Positions 27,902 to 36,601 are shown, numbered from the stretch's first letter. The stretch: DNA of 64,000 bases from Slackia sp. ZJ119 (GCF_011039175.1 NZ_JAAKEN010000010.1:52353-116352), one strand, 5' to 3'. Made by a program: numbers and translations. The notes: a model not told the origin generated them from the sequence alone.

Positions 27902-28299
27902 AGGACTTCCCCGCTTCCGAACGCGTTCATGTGGTGGCGGATCGCGGCGCCGGCGCCTTCTTTGATCGTGATCCCGAGAATGTCGAAGCGGATCTGGAGA
28001 TCGCCCGTCTCGTACTCGCCGAGAAACTGCAGCGCGATCCGTTCATAGCGGTCGCGCTTCTCGGGCGTCACCGCCTCGTACGGAAAGCCGCGGTCGACGC
28101 CCTTTCTCGTTTTCACCTCGACGAACACGAGCATGTCATCGTCGCGGGCGACGATGTCGACCTCGCCCGCCGAACAGCGCCAGTTGCGGGCCAAAATGTC
28201 ATAGCCCCGATGCGCCAAATAGGCCGCCCCGGCGTTCTCGCCGCACCGCCCCAACTCTTTCCTCGTCAGCTCTTCCACGCTTTTTTGGGTCTGCGCCAT
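27898..28299 (-). CDS. yraN: UPF0102 endonuclease-like protein YraN
   Basis: Small PD-(D/E)xK nuclease-fold protein often found beside rnhB and comM. The 133 residues show GENAGAAYLAHRGYDILARNWRC, AGEVDIVARDDDMLVFVEVKTRKG (catalytic Glu/Asp/ExK) and a short C-terminus. I start at the second ATG, nine bases after GGAG, since the first touches that motif. Overlaps comM as ATGA. Biochemical role unknown. Confidence 0.9.
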   Translation of the reverse strand: MAQTQKSVEELTRKELGRCGENAGAAYLAHRGYDILARNWRCSAGEVDIVARDDDMLVFVEVKTRKGVDRGFPYEAVTPEKRDRYERIALQFLGEYETGDLQIRFDILGITIKEGAGAAIRHHMNAFGSGEVL

Positions 28300-28308
28300 C
28301 GCAACCAT

Positions 28309-28690
28309 CTCCTTTCAATGGCACCATGATAGCGAGACGACCTTGCACGGATTTGACCCAGACCTTGCAAAAGACGCCGTCGAACCTCACGGGATTTTTG
28401 CCGAATGCTCGCCGGAACCTGACGGAAATCCCCCTGTTTCTTGCCGGAATCTCGCCGCCATCTCACGCGGATCTGCCCGAAATGCCGCCAAAACCTTGCA
28501 CGCAAGCCTCGCCGCGCGGGCATCCATACACAGAGGCGCAGCTCAGGCGCGGTTTTGGTGAAAAGCCGCAGCGCCCGGCTTGCAGGCAGGACGGGCCGAA
28601 GGCCTCCCGCATCCGCCGGCGCGAACGAGGCCCCAGGCAGCGCGAAGGCGGCCCTGCATAATAAAGGTAACTTAATTAGTGAGAATTCGC
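28309..28690. repeat. Gene-free stretch with degenerate short repeats
   Basis: About 390 bases between rnhB and yraN without a credible gene. The half next to yraN holds imperfect repeats, for example TTGCCGAATGCTCGCCG (28398 on) and TTGCCGGAATCTCGCCG (28441 on). The octamer ACCTTGCA occurs near 28350 and 28492. An AT-rich island near 28658-28680 (TAATAAAGGTAACTTAATTA) is the most promoter-like part. No RNA gene is recognised. Confidence 0.45.
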
Positions 28691-28699
28691 TTCATTCGC

Positions 28700-29482
28700 T
28701 TAAAACAGCGACGGCTGTTCGACGCGCGTGCAGAACGACGCGCGGTGGATGGGCGTCAAGCCCAGCTCGTCGATGGCGCACAGATGCCCCGCGCTGCCGT
28801 AACCCTTGTTCTGGGCAAAGCCGTACCCCGGATATTCCTTGTCGTATTCGACCATGAGCGCGTCGCGGGCCACTTTCGCCACGATCGACGCCGCCGCGAT
28901 CGCGGCGCAGCGGGCGTCCCCCTTCACGACGTTCACCTCGCGCGGGTCGATGTGCAAGGGGTTGCCGTCGACGAGCACGACGTCCGCTGCGACGCCGCCC
29001 GCCTCCACCGCCGCCAGCGCCCGGGAAAAGGCCAAGCGAAGCGATCGCGCCATGCCGATCTCGTCGATGACGGCCGGCTCGACGAACTCCACGTGGCAGG
29101 CCAGCGCCTTTTCACGCACCGCCTGCGCCAGACGCGGCCGATCCGCCTCTTTCACCTGCTTGGAGTCGTTCAAACCCTCGATGCGCTCCTGCCCGAGCAC
29201 CACCGCGCCGACGGCCAGCGGGCCGGCCAAAGGCCCGCGGCCCGCCTCGTCAAGCCCCACGACGACCGCATCGGGCCCACCCGCCAGCTCGCGCTCGAAC
29301 GCGTACAGACCGTCAAGGCGGGCCTGCTCCGCCGCCTGCCGGTCAAGCCGCCGCCGCGCCTGCGCGACTGCCCGGCGCACGCCCTTGCGCCCGTCGGCTT
29401 CAAGCGAGCGCTCAAGCACCGCGAACGCCTCTTCGTCCGCTTCGTTGAGCAGCTGCACAATGCGGGCCACCGTCAGTTCCAT
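28700..29482 (-). CDS. rnhB: Ribonuclease HII
   Basis: Removes ribonucleotides and RNA primers from RNA-DNA hybrids. The 260-residue protein has an N-terminal helical extension of about 70 residues. The catalytic core begins VVGLDEAGRGPLAGP and continues with LNDSKQV, VLVDGNPLHI and GDARCAAIAAASIVAKVARD. GAGGGG stands eight bases before the ATG. A terminator-like hairpin ends only about 20 bases upstream of the start codon, so expression may depend on read-through from rplS. Confidence 0.95.
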   Translation of the reverse strand: MELTVARIVQLLNEADEEAFAVLERSLEADGRKGVRRAVAQARRRLDRQAAEQARLDGLYAFERELAGGPDAVVVGLDEAGRGPLAGPLAVGAVVLGQERIEGLNDSKQVKEADRPRLAQAVREKALACHVEFVEPAVIDEIGMARSLRLAFSRALAAVEAGGVAADVVLVDGNPLHIDPREVNVVKGDARCAAIAAASIVAKVARDALMVEYDKEYPGYGFAQNKGYGSAGHLCAIDELGLTPIHRASFCTRVEQPSLF

Positions 29483-29502
29483 TCCGCTTTCCCCTCGCAT
29501 GC

Positions 29503-29535
29503 AAAAATCCCCACTGCCACGGGCAAGCGGGGATT
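29503..29535 (-). terminator. Terminator between rplS and rnhB
   Basis: On the minus strand AATCCCC-G-CTTGCC pairs with GGCAGT-GGGGATT (one bulge, 3-base loop) and TTTTTGC follows. It is a textbook intrinsic terminator about 180 bases past rplS. It sits directly before the rnhB ribosome binding site, leaving almost no room for an rnhB promoter. Confidence 0.8.
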
Positions 29536-29714
29536 GCCGACAATCGCCGTGCGCGTTCCTCAAGGAAACGCAGACCAATTCCGCCAGCCCAGCGTTTGCA
29601 GGGCGGCGCCTGCGAGCCTCAAACCTCATTCACACAGCCAGTGCGCTCGTTCGGTTTTCGGCCCCAGCCATCCATCCTGCAAAGCATGCAAAGACGGTCT
29701 TGATCGTTGATTCC

Positions 29715-30062
29715 CTAGCGGAACGACTTCTCCTTGATCTTGGCGGCCTTGCCGATCTTGTTGCGCAGGTAGTACAGCTTCGCGCGGCGCACGGCGCCCT
29801 GGCGCACGACTTCGATCTTCTCGATCTTCGGCGAATGCACCGGGAAGGTGCGCTCGACGCCCACGGAGAAGCTGATCTTGCGAACGGTGAACGTTTCGCG
29901 GTTCTGAGCGCCCTGGCGGCGGATGACGTCACCCTGGAACACCTGGATACGCTCGCGGTTGCCCTCAGTGATGCGATAGTGCACCTTCACGTTGTCGCCC
30001 ACGTTGAACTGGGGCACGTCCTGCTTCATCTGCTGTTGTTCGATGGCACGAATGATATCCAT
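29715..30062 (-). CDS. rplS: 50S ribosomal protein L19
   Basis: Large-subunit protein at the 30S-50S interface. All 115 residues fit: [61 protein letters not shown] and [24 protein letters not shown] precedes the ATG. It has a very clear promoter and a 68-base leader with a hairpin. Confidence 0.98.
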   Translation of the reverse strand: MDIIRAIEQQQMKQDVPQFNVGDNVKVHYRITEGNRERIQVFQGDVIRRQGAQNRETFTVRKISFSVGVERTFPVHSPKIEKIEVVRQGAVRRAKLYYLRNKIGKAAKIKEKSFR

Positions 30063-30108
30063 GGTTCGTTCCTTCTATGTACCGACCGTCTTATTGAAAT
30101 AGGGAGGC

Positions 30109-30165
30109 GTCTTTCCGCAGAAAGACACGATTTGATATGTTAACACTGGCCCTAGGGCCTTGCAA
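30109..30165 (-). promoter_or_regulatory. rplS promoter and leader hairpin
   Basis: -35 TTGCAA (30165-30160), 17-base spacer containing the palindrome CCCTAGGG, -10 TAACAT (30142-30137). The first transcribed bases form a perfect 7-bp stem GTCTTTC / GAAAGAC with a 4-base loop TGCG (30126-30109). The hairpin at the 5' end may stabilise the message or bind a ribosomal protein; that part is inference. Confidence 0.75.
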
Positions 30166-30220
30166 GAAAAAAATTCAAGCAGCGTGCGCCGTTCCACCAG
30201 GCCTTCAAAAGTCGCCGGTC

Positions 30221-30249
30221 GCAGGGACGACGGCGCCGGTCGTCCCTGC
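30221..30249 (-). terminator. Hairpin downstream of azlD
   Basis: Perfect 11-bp stem GCAGGGACGAC / GTCGTCCCTGC with a 7-base loop, about 90 bases after the azlD stop and upstream of the rplS promoter. No T-tract. Confidence 0.45.
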
Positions 30250-30340
30250 CAAGATCGACAAGCCTGGCAGGGAAATACGTAGCAACTTAGTCAGATTTTG
30301 CGCAGAACACGACGCCAGCCCGCGTTGCATGACGCCGGCG

Positions 30341-30676
30341 TCAGATGAGCGTCAGCAGGCCGTAGGCGGCGACGCCCGACACGCCGCACCACAGAAGGGA
30401 CTTCGTCTTCACCGCCACGACGGCGACCACGACGGCGGCGACCAGCGGCGCCGCAGCCGGCCACAGCCCCGCGTCGAACATGCCCGGCGACACGAGGTCG
30501 TTGGCGACGAGCGCGGCAAAGGCGGCCGGCGGGATGAATCCCAAGGCCTCTTCCAAGCCGGCAGGGAGGTTCTTCCCCTTCAGCACGAACAGCGGCACGA
30601 CGCGGCAGACGAGCATCGTGGCCGCGCAGGCGAGAAAGACGAGGAAAAACGTCCCCCAGTCCATGGGCGCGTCCAT
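30341..30676 (-). CDS. azlD: Branched-chain amino acid exporter small subunit AzlD
   Basis: Integral membrane partner of AzlC. The 111 residues have four hydrophobic helices and the family motif LVCRVVPLFVLKGKNLPAGLEEALGFIPPAAFAALV. It is three bases downstream of azlC, so the two are co-translated. Export of branched-chain amino acids or analogues is known for homologues; the substrate here is not tested. Confidence 0.9.
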   Translation of the reverse strand: MDAPMDWGTFFLVFLACAATMLVCRVVPLFVLKGKNLPAGLEEALGFIPPAAFAALVANDLVSPGMFDAGLWPAAAPLVAAVVVAVVAVKTKSLLWCGVSGVAAYGLLTLI

Positions 30677-30679
30677 GCG

Positions 30680-31366
30680 CTATCCCCTCCTTCGGGCCCA
30701 GGTGAACGCGATGGCGGCGACAACCCCCAGCACCGCGCCGACCAAGATGGCCGGACCGGCAAGCCCTGCGGCCTTGCACGCGTACACGCCGGCGAACGCC
30801 ACGCCCATCGCGACGAGGTTCGCCGCAGAAAGCTTTTGCGTGACCATGAGGCAGATGAAGATGGACGTCATCGCGAACGCGGCGATGGCGAGCGGGATGC
30901 CCAGCGCGCTTCCCACCAGCACGCCGACGACGTTGGAGAGCGCCCACGATGACTGCGACAGCAGGTTCACCATCGTGGCCTTCCCCACGCTCCAGCCGCC
31001 CTCGGAAAACTTCTGCACGTTCACGCCGTAGCTCTCGTCGGTCACGGTGGCGGCGAACAGAAACGAGAGCCGCTTCTTCGCGCCCTTGCACGCCGGCGCG
31101 AACGCGGCCGAATAAAGCATCTGGCGCGTGTTGACGAGCGACACCGAAGCGATGATGGACGCCACCGGCGAGCCGGCGAGCCACATGTTGGGAATCATGA
31201 ACTGGCCCGCCCCCGAATAGAACAAGGCCGACAGCAAAAACACCTGCAGCGCGTTCAGGCCGATGGAATCGCACAGAATGCCGCAGGGAATGCCGATGGC
31301 GACGTAGCCCAGCATGATGGGAAACGCCGCCTGCAACGCCTGCCGTATGGAATCGCTCTTCGTCAT
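30680..31366 (-). CDS. azlC: Branched-chain amino acid exporter large subunit AzlC
   Basis: The 228-residue membrane protein has about five to six helices and AzlC landmarks: AFPIMLGYVAIGIPCGILCDS, ALFYSGAGQFMIPNMWLAG and FLFAATVTDESYGVN. I chose the ATG at 31366. It has no Shine-Dalgarno, but TATAAT ends nine bases upstream, so the transcript would start at or beside the codon. The upstream extension in the same frame has no homology. Confidence 0.9.
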   Translation of the reverse strand: MTKSDSIRQALQAAFPIMLGYVAIGIPCGILCDSIGLNALQVFLLSALFYSGAGQFMIPNMWLAGSPVASIIASVSLVNTRQMLYSAAFAPACKGAKKRLSFLFAATVTDESYGVNVQKFSEGGWSVGKATMVNLLSQSSWALSNVVGVLVGSALGIPLAIAAFAMTSIFICLMVTQKLSAANLVAMGVAFAGVYACKAAGLAGPAILVGAVLGVVAAIAFTWARRRG

Positions 31367-31375
31367 AGGACGGTC

Positions 31376-31403
31376 ATTATAGCCCCTCGCGCACGCTTGG
31401 CAA
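31376..31403 (-). promoter_or_regulatory. azlCD promoter giving a leaderless mRNA
   Basis: -35 TTGCCA (31403-31398), 16-base spacer, -10 TATAAT (31381-31376), nine bases to the ATG. The layout is nearly identical to the promoter at 17734-17761. Confidence 0.75.
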
Positions 31404-31420
31404 GGGGTCATTTCGTGCGA

Positions 31421-32647
31421 TCAGTCGACGAAGACGCCGCCCTCGACGCCGATCTTCTCGTGGACGATGTCGAAGGTGTCGCGGGCGATCATGTATTCTT
31501 CGTCGGTGGGAATGATCATGATCTGCACTTCAGAGTCATCGGTGGAGATGAGGCGCTCGCCGCCGCGCTGCTTGTTCTTTTCCAGATCGATCTTGATGCC
31601 GAGGGTCTGCAGGCCCGAAAAGATCATGCGGCGCATCTTGTCGCAGTTCTCGCCGACGCCTGCCGTCAACACGATGGCGTCCACGCCGCCCATGACCGCG
31701 ATGTACTGGCCGATGTATTTCTTGATGGAGTTGGAGTACATGTCGTAGGCGAGCATCGCGCGCTCGTCGCCGTTCTCGGACGCCTCGCGCACGCTGCGCA
31801 GGTCGTTGGAGATGCCGGAGATGCCGAGCAGGCCCGACTTCTTGTTCATGAGGTCGTTCACTTCCGCGCCGGTGAGGTTTTCGTGCTCCATGACGAACGG
31901 CACGATGGCCGGGTCGATGGCGCCGCAGCGCGTGCCCATCATGAGCCCGTCGAGCGGCGTGAGCCCCATGGACGTGTCGACCGCCACGCCGTGGTCGATG
32001 GCCGACATGGAACAGCCGTTGCCGATGTGGCAGGTGATGAGCTTGAGGTCTTCGAGGGGCTCGTCCAAAAACGAGGCCGCCCGCTCGGAGATGTAGCGGT
32101 GCGACGTGCCGTGGGCGCCGTACTTGCGGATGGCGTACTTTTCATACAGCTCGTAGGGCAGCGGATACATGTAGGCCTTCGGCGGCAGCGTCTGGAAGAA
32201 CGACGTGTCGAACACGGCCACCATGGGCTTGCCGGGCATGTGCTTTTGGCAGGCGTGAATGCCCATGAGGGCGGCGCCGTTGTGCAGCGGCGCGAGTTCC
32301 GCCAGCTCGTCGATCTTGGCGATGACGTCGTCGTCGATGAGGACGGAACGGTCGAAGTACTTGCCGCCTTGCACGATGCGGTGCCCGATGGCGTCGATCT
32401 CGTCAAGGGAGGATATGGCGGCAGTGGGACCGTGCGTGAGCGACTCCAAGACAAGCGCCATCGCCTCGTCGTGGTCGGCCATCTGCGCGTCGATGACCCG
32501 CTCGTTGTCGTCAAGGCCGTGCTTGTGGAACGCCTCTTGCGAGCCGACGCGCTCACAGATTCCCTTGGCAAGGACTTCTTGGCGTTCGACGTTCAGAAGC
32601 CGGTACTTCAACGAAGACGATCCTGCATTGATAACCAAGACGTTCAA
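31421..32647 (-). CDS. ackA: Acetate kinase
   Basis: Interconverts acetyl phosphate and acetate with ATP formation, a main energy route in acetogenic fermentations. The 408 residues have VLVINAGSSSLKYRLL at the start, SVLIDDDVIAKIDEL, HIGNGCSMSAIDHG, GTRCGAIDPAIVPF and GVGENCDKMR. The start is a TTG at 32647 with GGGAGG five bases upstream; an ATG start is not available at the point where homology begins. No pta gene is beside it, so phosphotransacetylase must be elsewhere. Confidence 0.96.
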   Translation of the reverse strand: MNVLVINAGSSSLKYRLLNVERQEVLAKGICERVGSQEAFHKHGLDDNERVIDAQMADHDEAMALVLESLTHGPTAAISSLDEIDAIGHRIVQGGKYFDRSVLIDDDVIAKIDELAELAPLHNGAALMGIHACQKHMPGKPMVAVFDTSFFQTLPPKAYMYPLPYELYEKYAIRKYGAHGTSHRYISERAASFLDEPLEDLKLITCHIGNGCSMSAIDHGVAVDTSMGLTPLDGLMMGTRCGAIDPAIVPFVMEHENLTGAEVNDLMNKKSGLLGISGISNDLRSVREASENGDERAMLAYDMYSNSIKKYIGQYIAVMGGVDAIVLTAGVGENCDKMRRMIFSGLQTLGIKIDLEKNKQRGGERLISTDDSEVQIMIIPTDEEYMIARDTFDIVHEKIGVEGGVFVD

Positions 32648-32755
32648 CGGGGCCTCCCTCGAAACGTGGATTTCATGGCACCATTGTAGCAATCGCCCCG
32701 GAAAAGCCTTGCTCCAAAGGCAAGCGTTCGGCAAGCGGCGAGGCCGGTAAGGCCA

Positions 32756-32809
32756 GGGAAACGCTGACTGGAGCCGCCTTGCCCCGCCGGCGTTCAACTG
32801 GCGTTTCCC
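32756..32809 (-). terminator. Possible terminator after xseB
   Basis: GGGAAACGC / GCGTTTCCC, perfect 9-bp arms with a 36-base spacer that can fold internally. The xseB stop codon overlaps one arm. No T-tract, so weak evidence. Confidence 0.35.
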
Positions 32810-33063
32810 TATGACAGCGTGGTGTCGCGCTCTTCGTCGGTCACGTCGACGACGAGCTCGCCCATGAGCACGTCGACCTTTTGCTGGGCCGTGGCCAGCC
32901 GCTTTTGCAGCGACTGCAGAAGCGCGACGCCGCGCTCGTAGCTTGCCAGGCTGTCTTCGAGCTCGAGCGTGTTGCTCTCGAGCAGCGCCACGATGGCGTC
33001 AAGCTCGTCCATGGCCTCGCGAAACGTCAGGTCCTCGATGGGCTTTTGCGCGTCGTCGTTCAT
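32809..33063 (-). CDS. xseB: Exodeoxyribonuclease VII small subunit
   Basis: Helical partner of XseA in the single-strand exonuclease VII complex. The 84 residues have the typical pattern FREAMDELDAIVALLESNTLELEDSLASYERGVALL (here cited from LDAIVALLES and LELEDSLASYERG). Its ATG overlaps the xseA stop as ATGA. Confidence 0.94.
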   Translation of the reverse strand: MNDDAQKPIEDLTFREAMDELDAIVALLESNTLELEDSLASYERGVALLQSLQKRLATAQQKVDVLMGELVVDVTDEERDTTLS

Positions 33064-34589
33064 GCGGTCTCCTTTTCGATGGCTGGATGGCGCGACGCCT
33101 CGACGGCGTCGACGGTGCAATGCAGCGTGCCGTCGGACACGCTGACGGAAAGCGGCGAGCCGACTTCGGCGGCGTCGACGCTCTTCACGACGCCGCCCGC
33201 CTCGTCGCGGGCGATGGCGTAGCCGCGGGCCAGCACCGCGAGCGGAGAGAGGTCGTGCAGCCGGGCGGCCGAGAGCGCGAGGCCGTGGCCGAACCGTTCC
33301 AGCTCGGCGTCGGCGGCGCGAAAAAGCGCGGCGCCACTGCGTTCGGCGTCGGCGGCTCCGCGGGCCACGGTCGCGGGCGCGACCGACGCCAGCCGGCTTT
33401 GCGCGAGCGCCAAGGCGCTGCGGTCGCGCTCGAGATTGCGCGGGATGGACGCGGCCATGCGCCGTGCCAGGGAGGCGACGCGGTCGCGGTCCTGCACGGC
33501 AAGAAGCGACAGGGCCCGCGCCATGCGGCTCAAGGCGTAATCGAGCGTCTGCGCGTCGGTGGCGAACAGCGCCTGGGGATCTTGGAACACCGGACGCGTC
33601 GCCACGTGGGCGACATGGCTGCACAGCTGCGACATGGTCGTTCGGACGGCCCGGCCAAGCGCGGCCGCCTGGGCCGAAAACTGCTCTTCGAGCGCCTCGC
33701 GGGCAGGGCTTGCCGCTTCGGCGGCCGCCGTGGGCGTGGAAGCCCGCAGGTCGGCCACCATGTCGGCGATGGTCGTGTCCGGCTCGTGCCCGATGCCGGT
33801 GACGACGGGCACGGGGCAGCGCGAGATGGTGATGGCGAGCTTTTCGTCGTTGAACGGCATGAGGTCCTCGAACGACCCGCCGCCGCGGCCGAGCAGGATG
33901 ACTTCGGCGCCGGCGTCATAGGCCGCCCGCAGCCCCGTCATCATGGCCCGCGCCGCCTGAGGCCCTTCCACCGGCACGCCGGCGACGACGACGCGGCTCA
34001 AGGGGAATCGGCGGCGCAGCGTGCGCAGCATGTCGTGGACGACCGAGCCGCGCGGCGAGGTGACGATGCCGATGACCTCGGGCATGACCGGAATGGGGCG
34101 CTTGCGCGACGGGTCCATGAGGCCTTCGGCTTCGAGCCGCCGCGCAAGGTTCGCCACCTCCATGCGAAGCCGGCCCTCCCCTGCAAGGCTTAAAGACTGC
34201 ACGTCGAAGTTCATGCGGCCCTTGGGCGCGTACACGCTGAAACGGCCGGTCATCTCGACTTTTTGCCCGACGCACACGTCGACGCCGCAGGCGCGGTAGC
34301 GCCCGGACCACATCATGCACGGCAGCGTGGCGCGTTCGTCTTTCACCGTGAAATAGACGGCCTTGTAGCCGGGCCGGTTCGAGAACTCGGACACCTCGCC
34401 GAGGACAGTGACTCGGATGCCTTCAAGGGCGCCTTTCGCCAGATCGACGGCCGCCGACACCGAAAGCGCCTTCGACGCGGGCGATGCCAAGCCGTCCGCG
34501 CCCGCGTCGGGCGCGACGGGCTGGAAGGGGTTCGGCCCGGAAAACGCGCTTTCCGGGCGCTGGACGCCGCGAATGTCCATGGCCGCCAC
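33060..34589 (-). CDS. xseA: Exodeoxyribonuclease VII large subunit
   Basis: Catalytic subunit of the bidirectional single-strand DNA exonuclease. The 509 residues have the N-terminal OB fold (VLGEVSEFSNRPGYKAVYFTVKD) and the catalytic region with VIGIVTSPRGSVVHDML, RRRFPLSRVVVAGVPVEG, RGGGSFEDLMPFND and TGIGHEPDTTIAD, then long helices. An extra 45-residue N-terminus is present. A GTG at 34589 lies ten bases from AGGA; an ATG nine bases further in is an equal alternative. Six bases separate it from the YugP gene. Confidence 0.95.
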   Translation of the reverse strand: MAAMDIRGVQRPESAFSGPNPFQPVAPDAGADGLASPASKALSVSAAVDLAKGALEGIRVTVLGEVSEFSNRPGYKAVYFTVKDERATLPCMMWSGRYRACGVDVCVGQKVEMTGRFSVYAPKGRMNFDVQSLSLAGEGRLRMEVANLARRLEAEGLMDPSRKRPIPVMPEVIGIVTSPRGSVVHDMLRTLRRRFPLSRVVVAGVPVEGPQAARAMMTGLRAAYDAGAEVILLGRGGGSFEDLMPFNDEKLAITISRCPVPVVTGIGHEPDTTIADMVADLRASTPTAAAEAASPAREALEEQFSAQAAALGRAVRTTMSQLCSHVAHVATRPVFQDPQALFATDAQTLDYALSRMARALSLLAVQDRDRVASLARRMAASIPRNLERDRSALALAQSRLASVAPATVARGAADAERSGAALFRAADAELERFGHGLALSAARLHDLSPLAVLARGYAIARDEAGGVVKSVDAAEVGSPLSVSVSDGTLHCTVDAVEASRHPAIEKETA

Positions 34590-34595
34590 GAGCCG

Positions 34596-35267
34596 CTAGT
34601 CCTGACGCTGGCCGAGCAGCCACAAAAGCTGCAGGATGGACGTGAGCGCCGCCGCCACATAGGTCAGCGCACACGCTCGAAGTACCGAAAACGACCCAGC
34701 CTGCTCTTGCGCCGGAATGCCGGTCGCCTCCATGTAGGCCATGGCCCGCCTCGAGGCGTTGAATTCGACGGGCAGCGTCACGATCTGGAAGACGACCGCG
34801 AAGGCGTAGAGGATGATGGCAAGGTCAATGAAGCCCGCAATGTTCAACAAGATGCCGATGAGCAGGATGAACATCCAGGCGTTCGACGCCAGGTTCACGA
34901 CCGGGACGATGGCCGTGCGCACGCGCATGGGCGTGTAGTCGGCGGCGTACTGGCAAGCGTGCCCCACTTCGTGGCACGCCGTTGCCGCCGCGGTGATGGA
35001 GCGGCCGCCGTAGGATTCTGGAGACAGCGTGACCGAATTCGTGCGCGGGTCGAAGAAGTCCTGGCCAGGGCCGCCAGGCCGCACTTCGACGCCCTGGATC
35101 CCGTAATAGGCGAGCATGCCGCGGGCGATCTCGGCGCCCGTGCGGCCGCTCGAGTTCGGGACGTTTTCGTACTTCTTCAACTGGGATCGGACGTACCACG
35201 TGGCGCCGCATCCGATGAGCAGCGTCACAACGATGAGCAAAAGATAGCTGGAGCTCAAGCCGAACAT
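34596..35267 (-). CDS. YugP-type neutral zinc metallopeptidase
   Basis: Membrane-bound metalloprotease of the DUF1751/PF04298 family. The 223 residues have an N-terminal membrane segment, the zinc motif HEVGH at residues 99-103 and two or three further helices. FFDPRTNSVTLSPESYGGRS and the EFNASRRAMAYMEATG block are family-specific. AAGGAGG precedes the ATG and TATAAT stands at 35314-35309. Substrates are unknown; homologues are considered part of membrane protein quality control. Confidence 0.9.
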   Translation of the reverse strand: MFGLSSSYLLLIVVTLLIGCGATWYVRSQLKKYENVPNSSGRTGAEIARGMLAYYGIQGVEVRPGGPGQDFFDPRTNSVTLSPESYGGRSITAAATACHEVGHACQYAADYTPMRVRTAIVPVVNLASNAWMFILLIGILLNIAGFIDLAIILYAFAVVFQIVTLPVEFNASRRAMAYMEATGIPAQEQAGSFSVLRACALTYVAAALTSILQLLWLLGQRQD

Positions 35268-35356
35268 GGGAAACCTCCTTGACGGGAAACTACGATCGTT
35301 TTGGCATCATTATACCGAGGGCGAAAAGCGCCCGACGAGGGAAGGGACGCCATGCG

Positions 35357-36601
35357 TCAAACTTCCGTAACCGTTCCGTCAGAATGCTGACCTTTTTGCA
35401 CAGATTCTCCGCACGCCGCCGCGCCTTTCGCGTTTGAGCCGTGGGCGTGAAAGCCCGCGATGGGGTCGATGCGCAGGCCGCCTTCGTCAAGGGACAGCGC
35501 AAGACGTCCTTCCACCAGGTCCACGAGCTCGTCTCCCACCAAACGCTTGCGCCAGCCGCTCAAAAGCTCGATGCCTTCGCGGTAGCCCCGCGCAATGCGC
35601 ATCATGTCCGAGTGGTTCGCGAGCGTCTGGAACGCGACGCCGTTTTCCTTGGCGCGAAGGCGCACGACGGCGCCCATGAGGTCCATCTGCACGTCCACGT
35701 TCGGCTCGCACTTGGACGGCTTGTCCAGCTCGGGCATCGTTTCGAGCGGCGCTTTCAGGCCGGCGGCGATGAGGGCGACCACCTTGCGGGCGTCGCGCAC
35801 TTCCAGCCGCTCGGACATGCCGCGCACCATGAACAGCTCGTCGATGGTGGTCGGCTCGCGCTTGCACGCCTCGACGATCTGCTCGTCGGTGAGCACCCAC
35901 TTGCGCGGCACGTCGAGCCGCTGGGCCTGCCCTTCGCGCCATGCGGCCACCTCGCGGGCGGCGGAAAGCTGGCGGCGCGACAGCGAGCCGGCGCGTTTGA
36001 GGCGGCGATAGCGGTCATAGGGGTCCACCACGTAGTTTTTCGGGTCGCTCAGCGTCTCGAAGTCCTTGTCGAGCCAGTGCAGGCGCCGCATCTTCTTCAA
36101 CGACTCGCGCATCTCGCGGTACATGCGCGGCAGGTAGATCACGTCGTCGGCCGCGTAGGCCAGCTGCGAATCGGACAGCGGCCGGCGCGACCAGTCCGTG
36201 AACGAATCGGCCTTGCGCAACGTCACGCCGCACACCGAATGCACGAGCGCACCGTAGCCGATCTGCTGGGTGTGCCCGAGCAGCGCCGCCGCCACCTGCG
36301 TGTCGAACAGGGGTTTTGGCAGCACGCCCACCTCGCGGAGCAAGATTTCGAGATCTTGGTGGCCGGCATGGAACAGCTTCATGACCTTCGCGTCCACCAG
36401 AACCGGCTCAAGCGCCGAGAGGCTTTCCAACTCGAACGGATCGACGATGACGACCCGGTCGTCTGTGGCCATCTGGATGAGGCACAGCTTCGCGTAATAG
36501 GTCTTGTCCCGCAAAAACTCGGTGTCGATGGCAAGAACGGAGCTTTTCAGAGCCTCTTCGCAAAAAGCGTCGAAGCTGGCTTGGTCGGCAATGTAGTCCA
36601 C
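35357..36601 (-). CDS. rnd: Ribonuclease D
   Basis: 3'-5' exoribonuclease of the DEDD family for tRNA 3' processing. The 414 residues show Exo I (VLAIDTEFLR), Exo II (LFHAGHQDLEILL), Exo III with DSQLAYAADDVIYL, and at least one HRDC domain in the second half (VLTDEQIVEACKREPTTIDELFMVRGMS). AGGAT is upstream of the ATG. It is divergent from the lipid kinase gene with only 45 bases between starts. Confidence 0.94.
   Translation of the reverse strand: MDYIADQASFDAFCEEALKSSVLAIDTEFLRDKTYYAKLCLIQMATDDRVVIVDPFELESLSALEPVLVDAKVMKLFHAGHQDLEILLREVGVLPKPLFDTQVAAALLGHTQQIGYGALVHSVCGVTLRKADSFTDWSRRPLSDSQLAYAADDVIYLPRMYREMRESLKKMRRLHWLDKDFETLSDPKNYVVDPYDRYRRLKRAGSLSRRQLSAAREVAAWREGQAQRLDVPRKWVLTDEQIVEACKREPTTIDELFMVRGMSERLEVRDARKVVALIAAGLKAPLETMPELDKPSKCEPNVDVQMDLMGAVVRLRAKENGVAFQTLANHSDMMRIARGYREGIELLSGWRKRLVGDELVDLVEGRLALSLDEGGLRIDPIAGFHAHGSNAKGAAACGESVQKGQHSDGTVTEV

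Noticed and set aside
28309..28690. tRNA or other structural RNA gene
   Set aside because: No cloverleaf, no CCA end and no recognised RNA motifs could be found.
31421..32797. Longer acetate kinase starting at an upstream ATG
   Set aside because: The extra 50 residues have no homology and cross the likely leader; the TTG with GGGAGG five bases upstream fits the family start.
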